Below, in pieces: positions 18,692-30,929 of a DNA stretch of 64,000 nucleotides. Within the stretch, counting starts at the first letter, position 1. The number at the start of each line of letters is the position of its first letter. Below the pieces are notes generated by a model. It worked only from the letters and a program-made list of their open reading frames with translations, made no database searches and was not told the origin of the DNA. A program made the translations under genes and the position numbers. Origin of the DNA: Methylopila jiangsuensis (GTDB lineage Bacteria > Pseudomonadota > Alphaproteobacteria > Rhizobiales > Methylopilaceae); NCBI RefSeq assembly GCF_027922305.1, contig NZ_BSFK01000005.1, positions 372,001 through 436,000 on the forward strand, written 5' to 3'.

Positions 18692-18718
18692 AAAAAGGGG
18701 GCGCCCGAAGGCGCCCCC
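18692..18718 (-). terminator. Terminator of the glnB-glnA operon
   Basis: A perfect nine-base-pair stem (GGGGGCGCC / GGCGCCCCC) with a four-base loop is followed on the minus strand by T5, 28 bases beyond the glnA stop. Confidence 0.85.
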
Positions 18719-18746
18719 TGGATTCTCGGATCGAGAGCCGGTCCGT

Positions 18747-20156
18747 TCAGACCGAATAGTACATGTCGAACTCGACCGGGTGCGGCGTGTGCTCGAAGCG
18801 GATGACCTCCTTCATCTTCAGCTCGATGAAGCTGTCGATCTGGTCGTCGGTGAACACGCCGCCCTTCTTCAGGAACTCGCGGTCCTTGTCGAGGTTCTGC
18901 AGCGCTTCGCGCAGCGAGGCCGAGACGGTCGGGATCTTGCGCAGCTCCTTCGGCGGCAGGTCGTAAAGATCCTTGTCCATGGCCGGGCCCGGATCGATCT
19001 TGTTCACGATGCCGTCGAGGCCGGCCATCAGCAGCGCGGCGAAGGCGAGGTAGGGGTTCGCGGTCGGATCGGGGAAGCGGACCTCGACGCGCTTGGCCTT
19101 CGGCGAATTGGTCCACGGAATGCGGCAGGAGGCGGAACGGTTGCGGGCGGAGTAGGCCAGCAGCACCGGCGCCTCGAAGCCCGGCACCAGCCGCTTGTAG
19201 CTGTTGGTGGACGGGTTGGTGAAGGCGTTCAGCGCCTTGGCGTGCTTGATGATGCCGCCGATGTACCACAGGCACTCCTGGCTGAGGCCGGCGTACTTGT
19301 CGCCCGCGAACACCGGCTTGCCGTCCTTCCAGATCGACTGGTGGACGTGCATGCCCGAGCCGTTGTCGCCGTAGACCGGCTTCGGCATGAAGGTCGCGGT
19401 CTTGCCGTAGGAATGCGCCACCTGGTGGATGCAGTACTTGTAGACCTGCAGATGATCGGCGATGCGGACGATCTTCTCGAACTTCAGGCCGAGTTCATGC
19501 TGGGCCGAGGCCACCTCGTGGTGGTGCTTCTCCACCGTGGCGCCCATGGCCGCCATGGCCGCCAGCATCTCGCCGCGCATGTCCTGCTCGCTGTCCACCG
19601 GCGGCACGGGGAAGTAGCCGCCCTTGGTGCGCACGCGGTGGCCGAGGTTGCCGGTCTCGTACTCGGTGTCCGAATTGGTCGGAAGCTCGACGGAGTCGAG
19701 CCGGAAGCCGGTGTTGTAGGGCGTGGCCGAGAAGCGCACGTCGTCGAACACGAAGAACTCGGCCTCGGGTCCCACATAGACGGTGTCGCCGATGCCGAGC
19801 GACTGCAGGTAGACCTCGGCCTTCTTCACCGTGCCGCGCGGGTCGCGCTCATAGGGCTCGCCGGTGGTGGGCTCGAGCACGTCGCAGACCACGGACAGGG
19901 TGGTGGCGGCGAAGAACGGATCGAGGCAGGCGGTGGCCACGTCCGGCATCAGCAGCATGTCGGACTCGTTGATGGCCTTCCAGCCCGCGATCGACGAGCC
20001 GTCGAACATCTGGCCTTCCGCGAAGAAGTCCTCGTCGACCATGGAAATGTCGAACGTGACATGCTGCCACTTGCCATTGGGGTCGGTGAATCGGAGATCG
20101 ACATACTTGACGTCGTTCTCTTTAATGAACGCGAGAACGTCCTGAGCCGTATTCAT
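18747..20156 (-). CDS. glnA: Glutamine synthetase I
   Basis: This is the dodecameric GSI, 469 residues, the main ammonia-assimilating enzyme. Visible signatures are [45 protein letters not shown], the nucleotide-binding region [12 protein letters not shown], and KDLYDLPP, in which Tyr398 is the adenylylation site used by GlnE. It lies 65 bases downstream of glnB with no terminator between, so both are probably transcribed from the glnB sigma-54 promoter. Having GSI (covalently regulated) next to GSII (not) gives two differently controlled routes to glutamine. Confidence 0.98.
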   Translation of the reverse strand: MNTAQDVLAFIKENDVKYVDLRFTDPNGKWQHVTFDISMVDEDFFAEGQMFDGSSIAGWKAINESDMLLMPDVATACLDPFFAATTLSVVCDVLEPTTGEPYERDPRGTVKKAEVYLQSLGIGDTVYVGPEAEFFVFDDVRFSATPYNTGFRLDSVELPTNSDTEYETGNLGHRVRTKGGYFPVPPVDSEQDMRGEMLAAMAAMGATVEKHHHEVASAQHELGLKFEKIVRIADHLQVYKYCIHQVAHSYGKTATFMPKPVYGDNGSGMHVHQSIWKDGKPVFAGDKYAGLSQECLWYIGGIIKHAKALNAFTNPSTNSYKRLVPGFEAPVLLAYSARNRSASCRIPWTNSPKAKRVEVRFPDPTANPYLAFAALLMAGLDGIVNKIDPGPAMDKDLYDLPPKELRKIPTVSASLREALQNLDKDREFLKKGGVFTDDQIDSFIELKMKEVIRFEHTPHPVEFDMYYSV

Positions 20157-20221
20157 CGCTATTCTATCCTTGTCCTTGTTCAGGATTGTTTTTATGCGTC
20201 CCTGGGCTCCGCCGGAGCGGC

Positions 20222-20734
<513 letters not shown>

Positions 20735-20866
20735 CTATAAAATGTGCATAACGACTAAAAAATATGCGTCACTGCGCCGTCATATGCGGCGTTGCAGCGC
20801 GAGAATTGAGCAGGGCGGCTTTTCCGCAGAGGAGGGGCAAGATTTTCGCGCCCTGAGCGCGTGGTC

Positions 20867-22360
20867 ATGAGTCTGGAGCTTCTGGCCTGCGCCGAGATGA
20901 CGGAGGCGGATCGCCGCGCCGTAGCGGCGGGCGTCTCGGGCGCGGCGCTGATGGAGGCTGCGGGCGCAGCCGTGGCGCGTCGGGCGCGGGAGCTGTGGCC
21001 CGCCGCGCGCCGGATCCTGGTGCTGGCCGGGCCCGGCGCCAATGGCGGCGACGGCTATGTGGCCGCACGCCGGCTGGCGGAGCGGGGCCTTGCGGTCACG
21101 GTCGCGGCGCTGGTTCCGCCGGAGCGTCTGTCGGGCGACGCCGCGTTCATGGCCTCGCGCTGGTCGGGAGCCGTCACGCCGATCGCGGACGCGGATTTCG
21201 GCGCGGCGGACGTCATCGTCGACGCGCTGTTCGGCGCAGGCCTCTCCCGCCCGCTGGAGGGCGCGGCGGCGGACGCGGCGGAGCGCGCGAACGCGTCCCG
21301 GACGCCAATTCTCGCCGTCGACGTGCCGAGCGGCCTCCATGGCGATCTCGGCGCTCCGCTGGGGCGGGGGCCGGTCGTCCGGGCGGCCGCCACCGTCACC
21401 TTCGTGCGGCCGAAGCCCGGCCATGTCCTCCTGCCGGGGCGCACGCTCTGCGGCGCGCTTACCGTCGCGGACATCGGGACGCCGGAGGCGGTCGTGCCGT
21501 CGCTCGGCGTCGCGACCTTCCGCAACCGGCCCGCGCTGTGGTCCGGCGCGCTGCCGCGGCCGGCGACGGACGGCCACAAATACCGCCGCGGCCATGCGCT
21601 GGTCTGGAGCGGGCCGGAGTTCATGACCGGCGCGGCCCGGCTTTCGGCCTTCGCCGCCGCGCGGGTCGGCGCGGGGGCGGTGACGATCGCGGGAGCGCCC
21701 GCGGCGCTTCGCGTCCACGCCGCGCATGTGAGCGCCATCATGCTGGCGGAGGCGGTGGACGCGGATGGGCTGGAGAAACTGTTCGGCGCCCGCCGCTTCG
21801 CCTCCGCCGTGGTCGGCCCCGGCGCGGGACCCGGCGTGGAGGCGGCGGCGCGCGCCGCGCTCGACGGCGCCGAATCCGCGGTGCTGGACGCGGATGTGTT
21901 CACCGCCTTCGCGGGGCGCCCGGACGAGCTTGCGGCGGCGATCCGGCGCGCGCCCGCCCGTCCGGTGGTCCTCACGCCCCACGAGGGCGAGTTCGCCCGG
22001 CTGTTCCCGGACCTGACGGACGGCTCCAAGCTTGACCGGGCGCGGGCGGCGGCGTCTCGCACGGGCGCGGTGGTGGCGCTGAAGGGCGCCGACACGGTGG
22101 TGGCCGCGCCCGACGGCCGGGCAGCCATCGCCGACAACGCCCCGCCGACGCTCGCCACCGCCGGCGCGGGCGATGTGCTGGCGGGCTTCTGCGCCGGGCT
22201 GCTGGCCCAGGGCATGCCGGCCTTCGAGGCGGCGGCGGCCGCGGTCTGGATCCATGGCGAGGCGGCGGCGGGCTTCGGGCCGGGGCTGATCGCGGACGAT
22301 CTTCCGCACGTCGCGCCGGCTGTGCTTGCGCGCCTTCTCGGGGCGCCGAAGGATTCATGA
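20867..22360 (+). CDS. nnrD: Bifunctional NAD(P)HX epimerase / ADP-dependent NAD(P)HX dehydratase
   Basis: It repairs hydrated NADH and NADPH. The 497-residue fusion has an N-terminal epimerase (YjeF_N) domain (ELLACAEMTEADRRAV, PGANGGDGYVAARRLAERG, DALFGAGLSRPL, VDVPSGLHGD) and, from about residue 220, a ribokinase-like dehydratase domain (KYRRGHALV, VVGPGAG, VVLTPHEGEFARL, ATAGAGDVLAGFCAGLLAQG). The ATG at 20867 matches the family N-terminus; a GTG two codons earlier is also possible and neither has a strong ribosome binding site. It is divergent from glnB. Confidence 0.95.
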   Translation: MSLELLACAEMTEADRRAVAAGVSGAALMEAAGAAVARRARELWPAARRILVLAGPGANGGDGYVAARRLAERGLAVTVAALVPPERLSGDAAFMASRWSGAVTPIADADFGAADVIVDALFGAGLSRPLEGAAADAAERANASRTPILAVDVPSGLHGDLGAPLGRGPVVRAAATVTFVRPKPGHVLLPGRTLCGALTVADIGTPEAVVPSLGVATFRNRPALWSGALPRPATDGHKYRRGHALVWSGPEFMTGAARLSAFAAARVGAGAVTIAGAPAALRVHAAHVSAIMLAEAVDADGLEKLFGARRFASAVVGPGAGPGVEAAARAALDGAESAVLDADVFTAFAGRPDELAAAIRRAPARPVVLTPHEGEFARLFPDLTDGSKLDRARAAASRTGAVVALKGADTVVAAPDGRAAIADNAPPTLATAGAGDVLAGFCAGLLAQGMPAFEAAAAAVWIHGEAAAGFGPGLIADDLPHVAPAVLARLLGAPKDS

Positions 22361-22447
22361 ATTTTTTGCTGCGCTCCGTGGCGTCCGTGATATAGAGGCG
22401 CCGCCTCGCGCGCCATGTTTCGGCGCCTGAGGCGCGACAGGCCCGGC

Positions 22448-22532
22448 GCGGGCGTGGTGGAACTGGTAGACACGCGGGATTTAGGTTCCCGTGGCGCAAG
22501 CCGTGGGGGTTCGAGCCCCTCCGCCCGCACCA
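22448..22532 (+). tRNA. tRNA-Leu (anticodon UAG)
   Basis: The acceptor arms GCGGGCG and CGCCCGC pair, followed by A and an encoded CCA. The anticodon stem CGGGA/TCCCG holds the loop TTTAGGT with anticodon TAG. The long variable arm and the T-loop GGTTCGAGCC are typical of a class II leucine tRNA. Length is 85 nt. Confidence 0.97.
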
Positions 22533-22646
22533 CAGCGTCGGCTCGATCGCCCGCCGCCATTCGTGACACCAGGCGCCGCGGGCGCGCGCTCCCACATCCG
22601 GGCCAAGCGCAGCGCCGCGGCGGAAGATTCGAAGAGACCGACGCCC

Positions 22647-24119
22647 ATGCAGGTGACGCAAACCCTCGATGAGGGCCTCAAGCGCGAGTTCAAGGTCGTC
22701 GTGCCCGCGCAGGACCTCGACGCCCGTCTGAACGAGCGTCTCGCGACGCTGAAGGACCGCGTCAACATCAACGGCTTCCGCAAGGGCAAGGTGCCGGTGG
22801 CGCATCTGAAGAAGCTCTACGGCAAGTCGGTCATGGCCGAGGTCGTGGAGCAGACCGTCGCCGAGGCGAACAAGAAGATCGTCGACGACAACGGCCTCAA
22901 GCTCGCCATGCAGCCGAAGATCACCCTGCCGCAGTCGCAGGAAGAGGTCGAGGGCGTGATCTCCGGGGCGTCCGACCTCTCCGTGACGGTCGAGCTCGAG
23001 GTGCTGCCGACGATCGAACTCAAGGACGTCGCCGAGCTGAAGCTCGATAAGCTCGTCGCCGAGGTCGCGGATTCCGAGGTGGACGAGGCCGTGGAGCGCG
23101 TCGCCAAGCAGAACGCGGCCTACGCCGCCAAGGCCGAGGGCGAGGGCGCCGCGAACGGCGACCGCCTGACCATCGACTTCGTGGGCAAGATCGACGGCGA
23201 GCCCTTCGACGGCGGTTCGGCCGAAGGCCAGCAGATCGAGATCGGCGCCGGCCGCTTCATCCCCGGCTTCGAGGAGCAGCTCGTCGGCGCCACGGCGGGC
23301 GAGCAGCGCGTCCTCAACGTGACCTTCCCCGCGGACTACGGCGCGGACCACCTCGCCGGCAAGGCCGCGACCTTCGACGTGACCGTCACCGCGGTCGAGG
23401 CCCCGGGCGAGATCAAGATCGACGACGAGCTGGCCAAGAGCCTCGGCCTCGACGATCTGGCGGCGCTGAAGGCCACGATCCGCGAGCAGATCGCCAGCCA
23501 GTACGCCCAGTTCTCCCGCCAGAAGGTGAAGCGCGAGCTGCTGGACGCCCTCGACGCCCAGTACGACTTCGATCTGCCCCCGACCCTGGTCGAGCAGGAG
23601 TTCGACAACGTGTGGCGTCAGGTCGTGGCCGACCTGGAGCGCAACGGGCGCAGCTTCGCGGACGAGGACACCACCGAGGACGACGCCCGGGCCGAGTACC
23701 GCAAGATCTCCGAGCGCCGCGTGCGTCTCGGCCTCGTGCTGGCCGAGATCGGCGAGAAGCATGAGGTCAAGGTCACCGACGACGAGGTGACCCGCGCCCT
23801 GATCGAGCGCGCCCGGCAGTTCCCCGGCCAGGAGCGGCAGGTGTGGGACTTCTACCGCCAGAGCCCCGAGGCGCTGGCCGAACTGCGCGCGCCGATCTTC
23901 GAGGACAAGGTCGTCGACCAGATCCTCGGTCAGGCGACCGTGACCGAGCGTCAGGTCTCCAAGGAGGAGCTGATGGCCGATCCGGACGCCGATGAGGCGG
24001 ACGCCAACGGCGGCCGGTCGGCCGAGGACCGCAAGGCGGCCCAGCGCCGCGAGAAGCGCGCCGCGGCCAAGGCCGCCGCGCAGACCGAGACGAACACGGA
24101 CGCCGAGCCCTCCGCTTGA
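22647..24119 (+). CDS. tig: Trigger factor (ribosome-associated chaperone / prolyl isomerase)
   Basis: It binds the ribosome exit tunnel and shields nascent chains. The 490-residue protein begins MQVTQTLDEGLKREFKVVV and has the ribosome-binding signature GFRKGKVPVAHLKKLYG (near residue 40), an FKBP-type isomerase domain (NGDRLTIDFVGKIDGEPFDGG, IPGFEEQLVGATAGE) and an all-helical C-terminal arm domain, ending in a charged Ala/Lys tail. The frame stays open upstream through the tRNA, so the start at 22647 is chosen from the family N-terminus. It heads the run tig-clpP-clpX-lon, a common bacterial order. Confidence 0.97.
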   Translation: MQVTQTLDEGLKREFKVVVPAQDLDARLNERLATLKDRVNINGFRKGKVPVAHLKKLYGKSVMAEVVEQTVAEANKKIVDDNGLKLAMQPKITLPQSQEEVEGVISGASDLSVTVELEVLPTIELKDVAELKLDKLVAEVADSEVDEAVERVAKQNAAYAAKAEGEGAANGDRLTIDFVGKIDGEPFDGGSAEGQQIEIGAGRFIPGFEEQLVGATAGEQRVLNVTFPADYGADHLAGKAATFDVTVTAVEAPGEIKIDDELAKSLGLDDLAALKATIREQIASQYAQFSRQKVKRELLDALDAQYDFDLPPTLVEQEFDNVWRQVVADLERNGRSFADEDTTEDDARAEYRKISERRVRLGLVLAEIGEKHEVKVTDDEVTRALIERARQFPGQERQVWDFYRQSPEALAELRAPIFEDKVVDQILGQATVTERQVSKEELMADPDADEADANGGRSAEDRKAAQRREKRAAAKAAAQTETNTDAEPSA

Positions 24120-24158
24120 CGTCGCGCCCTCAGGGGCGTCCATTGCCGCGAGCCAAGC

Positions 24159-24191
24159 GCGCCGCGTCGCCGGATTCCGGCGGCGCGGCGC
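24159..24191 (+). other. Strong GC hairpin between tig and clpP
   Basis: A 15-base-pair stem with one G-T pair (24159-24173 with 24177-24191) and a three-base loop lies 27 bases before clpP, without a T-run. It may attenuate or stabilise, rather than end, the tig transcript. Confidence 0.5.
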
Positions 24192-24217
24192 AGCCATCTT
24201 GAGGACGAGATTCGACG

Positions 24218-24859
24218 ATGCGCGACTTTCAGGACCTGACCACCAACTTCCTGATCCCCATGGTGATCGAGCAGACCAATCGGGGCGAGCGTTCGTTCGA
24301 CATCTATTCGCGCCTGCTGAAGGAGCGAATCATTTTCCTCTCCGGACCGTTCAACGACGACATGGCGGCGGTGATCTGCGCCCAGCTGCTGTTCCTTGAA
24401 GCGGAGAATCCGAAGAAGGAGATCGCGCTCTACATCAACTCGCCGGGAGGCGTGGTTACCTCCGGCCTCGCGATCTACGACACCATGCAGTACATCCGGC
24501 CGGCGGTGGCGACGCTGTGCATGGGGCAGGCGGCCTCCATGGGCTCGTTCATCCTCATGGCCGGCGAGAAGGGCCTGCGCGCCGCGCTGCCGAACGCGCG
24601 CATCCTCGTGCACCAGCCCTCCGGCGGCTTCCAGGGCCAGGCCTCGGATATCGAGCGCCACGCCGAGGACATCGTGCGCATCAAGCGCCGGCTGAACGAG
24701 ATCTACGTGAAGCACACCGGCCGCTCCTACGAGGAGATCGAGCGCACGCTCGACCGCGACACCATGCTCACCGCCGATCAGGCCCGGGACTTCGGCCTGA
24801 TCGACCAGGTGGTCGAGCGCCGTCCGGGCGAAGGCGACTCCGACACCGCGAGCGCGTGA
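24218..24859 (+). CDS. clpP: ATP-dependent Clp protease proteolytic subunit ClpP
   Basis: This serine peptidase forms the tetradecameric chamber used with ClpX and ClpA. At 213 residues it has the catalytic triad in family context: Ser107 (GQAASMGSF), His132 ([10 protein letters not shown]) and probably Asp181 (DRDTML). The N-terminal region [20 protein letters not shown] matches the canonical ClpP1 type. GAGGACGAG-type purine-rich sequence precedes the ATG. It is followed after about 200 bases by clpX. Confidence 0.98.
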   Translation: MRDFQDLTTNFLIPMVIEQTNRGERSFDIYSRLLKERIIFLSGPFNDDMAAVICAQLLFLEAENPKKEIALYINSPGGVVTSGLAIYDTMQYIRPAVATLCMGQAASMGSFILMAGEKGLRAALPNARILVHQPSGGFQGQASDIERHAEDIVRIKRRLNEIYVKHTGRSYEEIERTLDRDTMLTADQARDFGLIDQVVERRPGEGDSDTASA

Positions 24860-25065
24860 GCGCAAGCTGTCGCCGGCCTGTCTTACGCGCTGCGCGCGGC
24901 TGTTGCCGCGCGCGCCCATCCGCGTATCATGTCCGGCGGCGTTGCGTCGCAGCCGCGCCGTCCCCATGTGACGGCGCCGATTGATTAAGCTCTCAATCGG
25001 CATATGACATCTGGATGAAGCGGCGGGGCACGGGCCGTCGGCTTCGACCCGAAAGGGGTGATATG

Positions 25066-26334
<1,269 letters not shown>

Positions 26335-26366
26335 TCTTTCGGCGTGAACGCCTTAACGATCCCGAT

Positions 26367-26395
26367 GCCCGCGGCCCCGGCCGCGGGCGTTTTTG
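26367..26395 (+). terminator. Terminator of clpX
   Basis: A perfect ten-base-pair stem (GCCCGCGGCC / GGCCGCGGGC) with a two-base loop is followed by GTTTTTG. It separates clpX from lon, so lon has its own promoter in the 230 bases that follow; I see no clear heat-shock consensus there. Confidence 0.85.
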
Positions 26396-26627
26396 TTTGC
26401 GCCGCCGCATCGCCGCCGTCCCGCCGTGGAACGGACCATTGACACCCCTCGGGCGCATGGCCACCTAATCGTCATGAAACGCGAGCGCGGCGCTGTTCGC
26501 CGCGTAAGCTCCCTCTTGGGCGGCCGCCCCGCGAGGCCTTAGGCTCGCAAGCGACGGCCGCGCCGAATCGAGGCCAGACTTCGCCCCTTTTGGGGCGTGC
26601 GTCGGGGCTGGTGACAAGGATCCGAAC

Positions 26628-29051
<2,424 letters not shown>

Positions 29052-29059
29052 ACGAGATG

Positions 29060-29096
29060 GGCCGGCGGCTTTGAGGAGAAGCCGCCGGCCTTCGTC
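29060..29096 (+). terminator. Terminator of lon
   Basis: A perfect 12-base-pair stem (GGCCGGCGGCTT / AAGCCGCCGGCC) with a seven-base loop is followed by a modest T-rich tail (TTCGTCG), nine bases after the lon stop. Confidence 0.75.
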
Positions 29097-29273
29097 GTTT
29101 CAGGGCTCCGTTCTGGTCCGAGCGGCGTGAAACGTCGCAGTACAGGCTGGAATCCGTACAAAATGAACGAAAACGGCGGACAGCGTCTTGCTCTTCGTGA
29201 CGTTTCGCGAAAATGTGCCGGGCTCGTTCAGGGGCGCGCGTTTCGCGCGATTCCCCTCAGCATGGAGGGAACG

Positions 29274-29549
29274 ATGAACAAGTCCGATCTGATCGCTGAG
29301 GTCGCCGAGACCTCCGGTCTGACCAAGCTGGACGCCGCCAAGGCCGTGGACGCCACCTTCGACGCCATCATCGCGGCGCTCAAGAAGGGCGACGAGGTCC
29401 GTCTCGTCGGTTTCGGCACCTTCGCGGTGGTGAAGCGCGCCGCGGGCGTGGGCCGCAACCTGCGCACCGGCGAAACCATCAAGATTCCGGAATCCAACAC
29501 CCCGAAGTTCAAGGCCGGCCAGGCCCTGAAGGACGCGGTCAACGCCTGA
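29274..29549 (+). CDS. hup: DNA-binding protein HU
   Basis: This 91-residue HU-family nucleoid protein bends DNA non-specifically as a dimer. It has the N-terminal helices NKSDLIAEVAETSGLTKLDAAKAV, the beta saddle VRLVGFGTFAVVKRAAGVGRN, and the arm and C-terminal region TGETIKIPESNTPKFKAGQAL. The start is fixed by GGAGGGA a few bases before the ATG. The frame stays open upstream to 29127, but that extension has no HU homology. It is monocistronic. Confidence 0.97.
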   Translation: MNKSDLIAEVAETSGLTKLDAAKAVDATFDAIIAALKKGDEVRLVGFGTFAVVKRAAGVGRNLRTGETIKIPESNTPKFKAGQALKDAVNA

Positions 29550-29638
29550 TCGGACGCGACGGCGGGCGGCGCTTCCGCGCCCCCGCCCGTCGACCGTTCG
29601 GGACACGGCGCGCACGCGCGCCGGACCGTGCGACGGCT

Positions 29639-29714
29639 GGGCGGTTAGCTCAGTTGGTAGAGCATCTCGCTTACACCGAGAGGGTCGGCGGTTCGAGCCC
29701 GTCACCGCCCACCA
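29639..29714 (+). tRNA. tRNA-Val (anticodon UAC)
   Basis: The acceptor arms GGGCGGT and ACCGCCC pair, followed by A and an encoded CCA. The D-loop TAGCTCAGTTGGTAGAGC, the anticodon loop CTTACAC (anticodon TAC) and the T-loop GGTTCGAGCC are standard. Length is 76 nt. Confidence 0.97.
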
Positions 29715-29804
29715 GCCCGTCACGATCGACAGGATTCGGCGTCTTCGCCGGCCGCCCTTGTCGCGGCGCGTTTGGCGGATGCGATCCGCCCGGGGCCAGC
29801 CGCG

Positions 29805-30929
29805 ATGTTCCGCTTCATCCACTCCAGCGACCTGCATCTCGGCAAGCGCTTCGGCGGCTTTTCCGGCGATCTTCCGGGCCGTCTGCGCGAGGCGCGCCAC
29901 GGCGCGATCGGCCGGCTGGCCCAGCACGCGCGCGAGCAGGGAGCTGACACGATCCTGCTCGCCGGCGACACCTTCGACGCCGAGACGCCCGCGCCTGACG
30001 TGCGACGGCAGGCGCTGGCTGAAATGCGCGATCATGCGCCGATCCGCTGGGTGCTGCTGCCCGGCAACCACGATTCGCTGCAGGCGGCCCCGCTGTGGAC
30101 CGCGCTCGGCGCCGAAGCGCCGGACAACGTGATCCTCGCGCGCGAACCGCGTCCGATCCCGCTCGCCGACAACGTCGTCCTGCTGCCCGCGCCCTGCACC
30201 ACGCGCCGGCCCGGCCGCGACCTGACCGAGTGGATGGACGGCGAAGCGACGGCTGAGGGCGTCATCCGCATCGGTCTCGCCCATGGGCCGATCCAGGGCT
30301 TTTCGGAAGAGCAGACCGCCGCAGACGTGATCGCGCCCGACCGGGCGCGGCGGGCGGGGCTCGCCTATCTGGCGCTCGGCGACTGGCACGGGCCGATGGA
30401 GATCGGCCCCCGGACCCGCTACAGCGGTTCGCCGGAGCCCGACCGGTTCAAGCATGACCGCCCCGGCGAGGCGCTGCTGGTCGGGCTTGCGGGCCCCACG
30501 TCCGAACCCGAGGTCGCGCGGCTCGAGACCGGCGCCTTTCTCTGGCGCACGTTGCCCCTGCATCTGTTCGAGGCCGACGACCCGGAGGCGGCGCTGGCGG
30601 CGGCGCTGCCGGAGCCCGCGCGGCGACGGCGGACGCTCGCCCGCGTCGGCGTCACCGGGCTCACCCGTCTGGCGGGGCGTGCGGCGCTGGCCCACGCCGT
30701 GGAGGCCGCGGCCCCGGACTTCGCTTATCTGGAGCTCGACGACAGCCAGCTCGCCACCACCTGCGAGGCCGAGGATCTGGACCGGATCGACCGGGCGGGC
30801 GCCCTGCGGGAGGCGGCGCAGGCCCTGCTCGCCGAATCCGCCGACGCCGCGCTCTCGGCGGCGGAGCGGGAGGTGGCGCGGGCGGCGCTCGCCCGGCTGT
30901 TCGCTTACGCCCAGATGGTCGCGCCATGA
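29805..30929 (+). CDS. SbcD/YhaO-like metallophosphoesterase (DNA repair exonuclease subunit)
   Basis: This 374-residue protein has the calcineurin-like metal motifs of the Mre11/SbcD family at the right spacing: SDLHLGK (about residue 8), GDTFD (about 58), GNHDS (about 87), and later GLAHGPIQGF and ALGDWHG. Such proteins form a two-metal nuclease that works with an SMC-like ATPase. The next gene is exactly that kind of ATPase and overlaps by four bases (ATGA), so the two are translationally coupled. The start at 29805 gives the family N-terminus FRFIHSSDLH. The physiological DNA substrate is unknown. Confidence 0.88.
   Translation: MFRFIHSSDLHLGKRFGGFSGDLPGRLREARHGAIGRLAQHAREQGADTILLAGDTFDAETPAPDVRRQALAEMRDHAPIRWVLLPGNHDSLQAAPLWTALGAEAPDNVILAREPRPIPLADNVVLLPAPCTTRRPGRDLTEWMDGEATAEGVIRIGLAHGPIQGFSEEQTAADVIAPDRARRAGLAYLALGDWHGPMEIGPRTRYSGSPEPDRFKHDRPGEALLVGLAGPTSEPEVARLETGAFLWRTLPLHLFEADDPEAALAAALPEPARRRRTLARVGVTGLTRLAGRAALAHAVEAAAPDFAYLELDDSQLATTCEAEDLDRIDRAGALREAAQALLAESADAALSAAEREVARAALARLFAYAQMVAP

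Noticed and set aside
22491-22646. In-frame N-terminal extension of trigger factor
   Set aside because: It starts within the tRNA-Leu gene, and the family N-terminus (MQVTQTLDEG) lies at 22647.
26396-26627. Heat-shock (RpoH) promoter of lon
   Set aside because: A TTGACA at 26439 is present but no -10 element lies at an acceptable distance; not supported enough to annotate.
29127-29273. In-frame N-terminal extension of HU
   Set aside because: HU proteins begin MNKSDL; the extension is not HU-like and the ribosome binding site precedes 29274.
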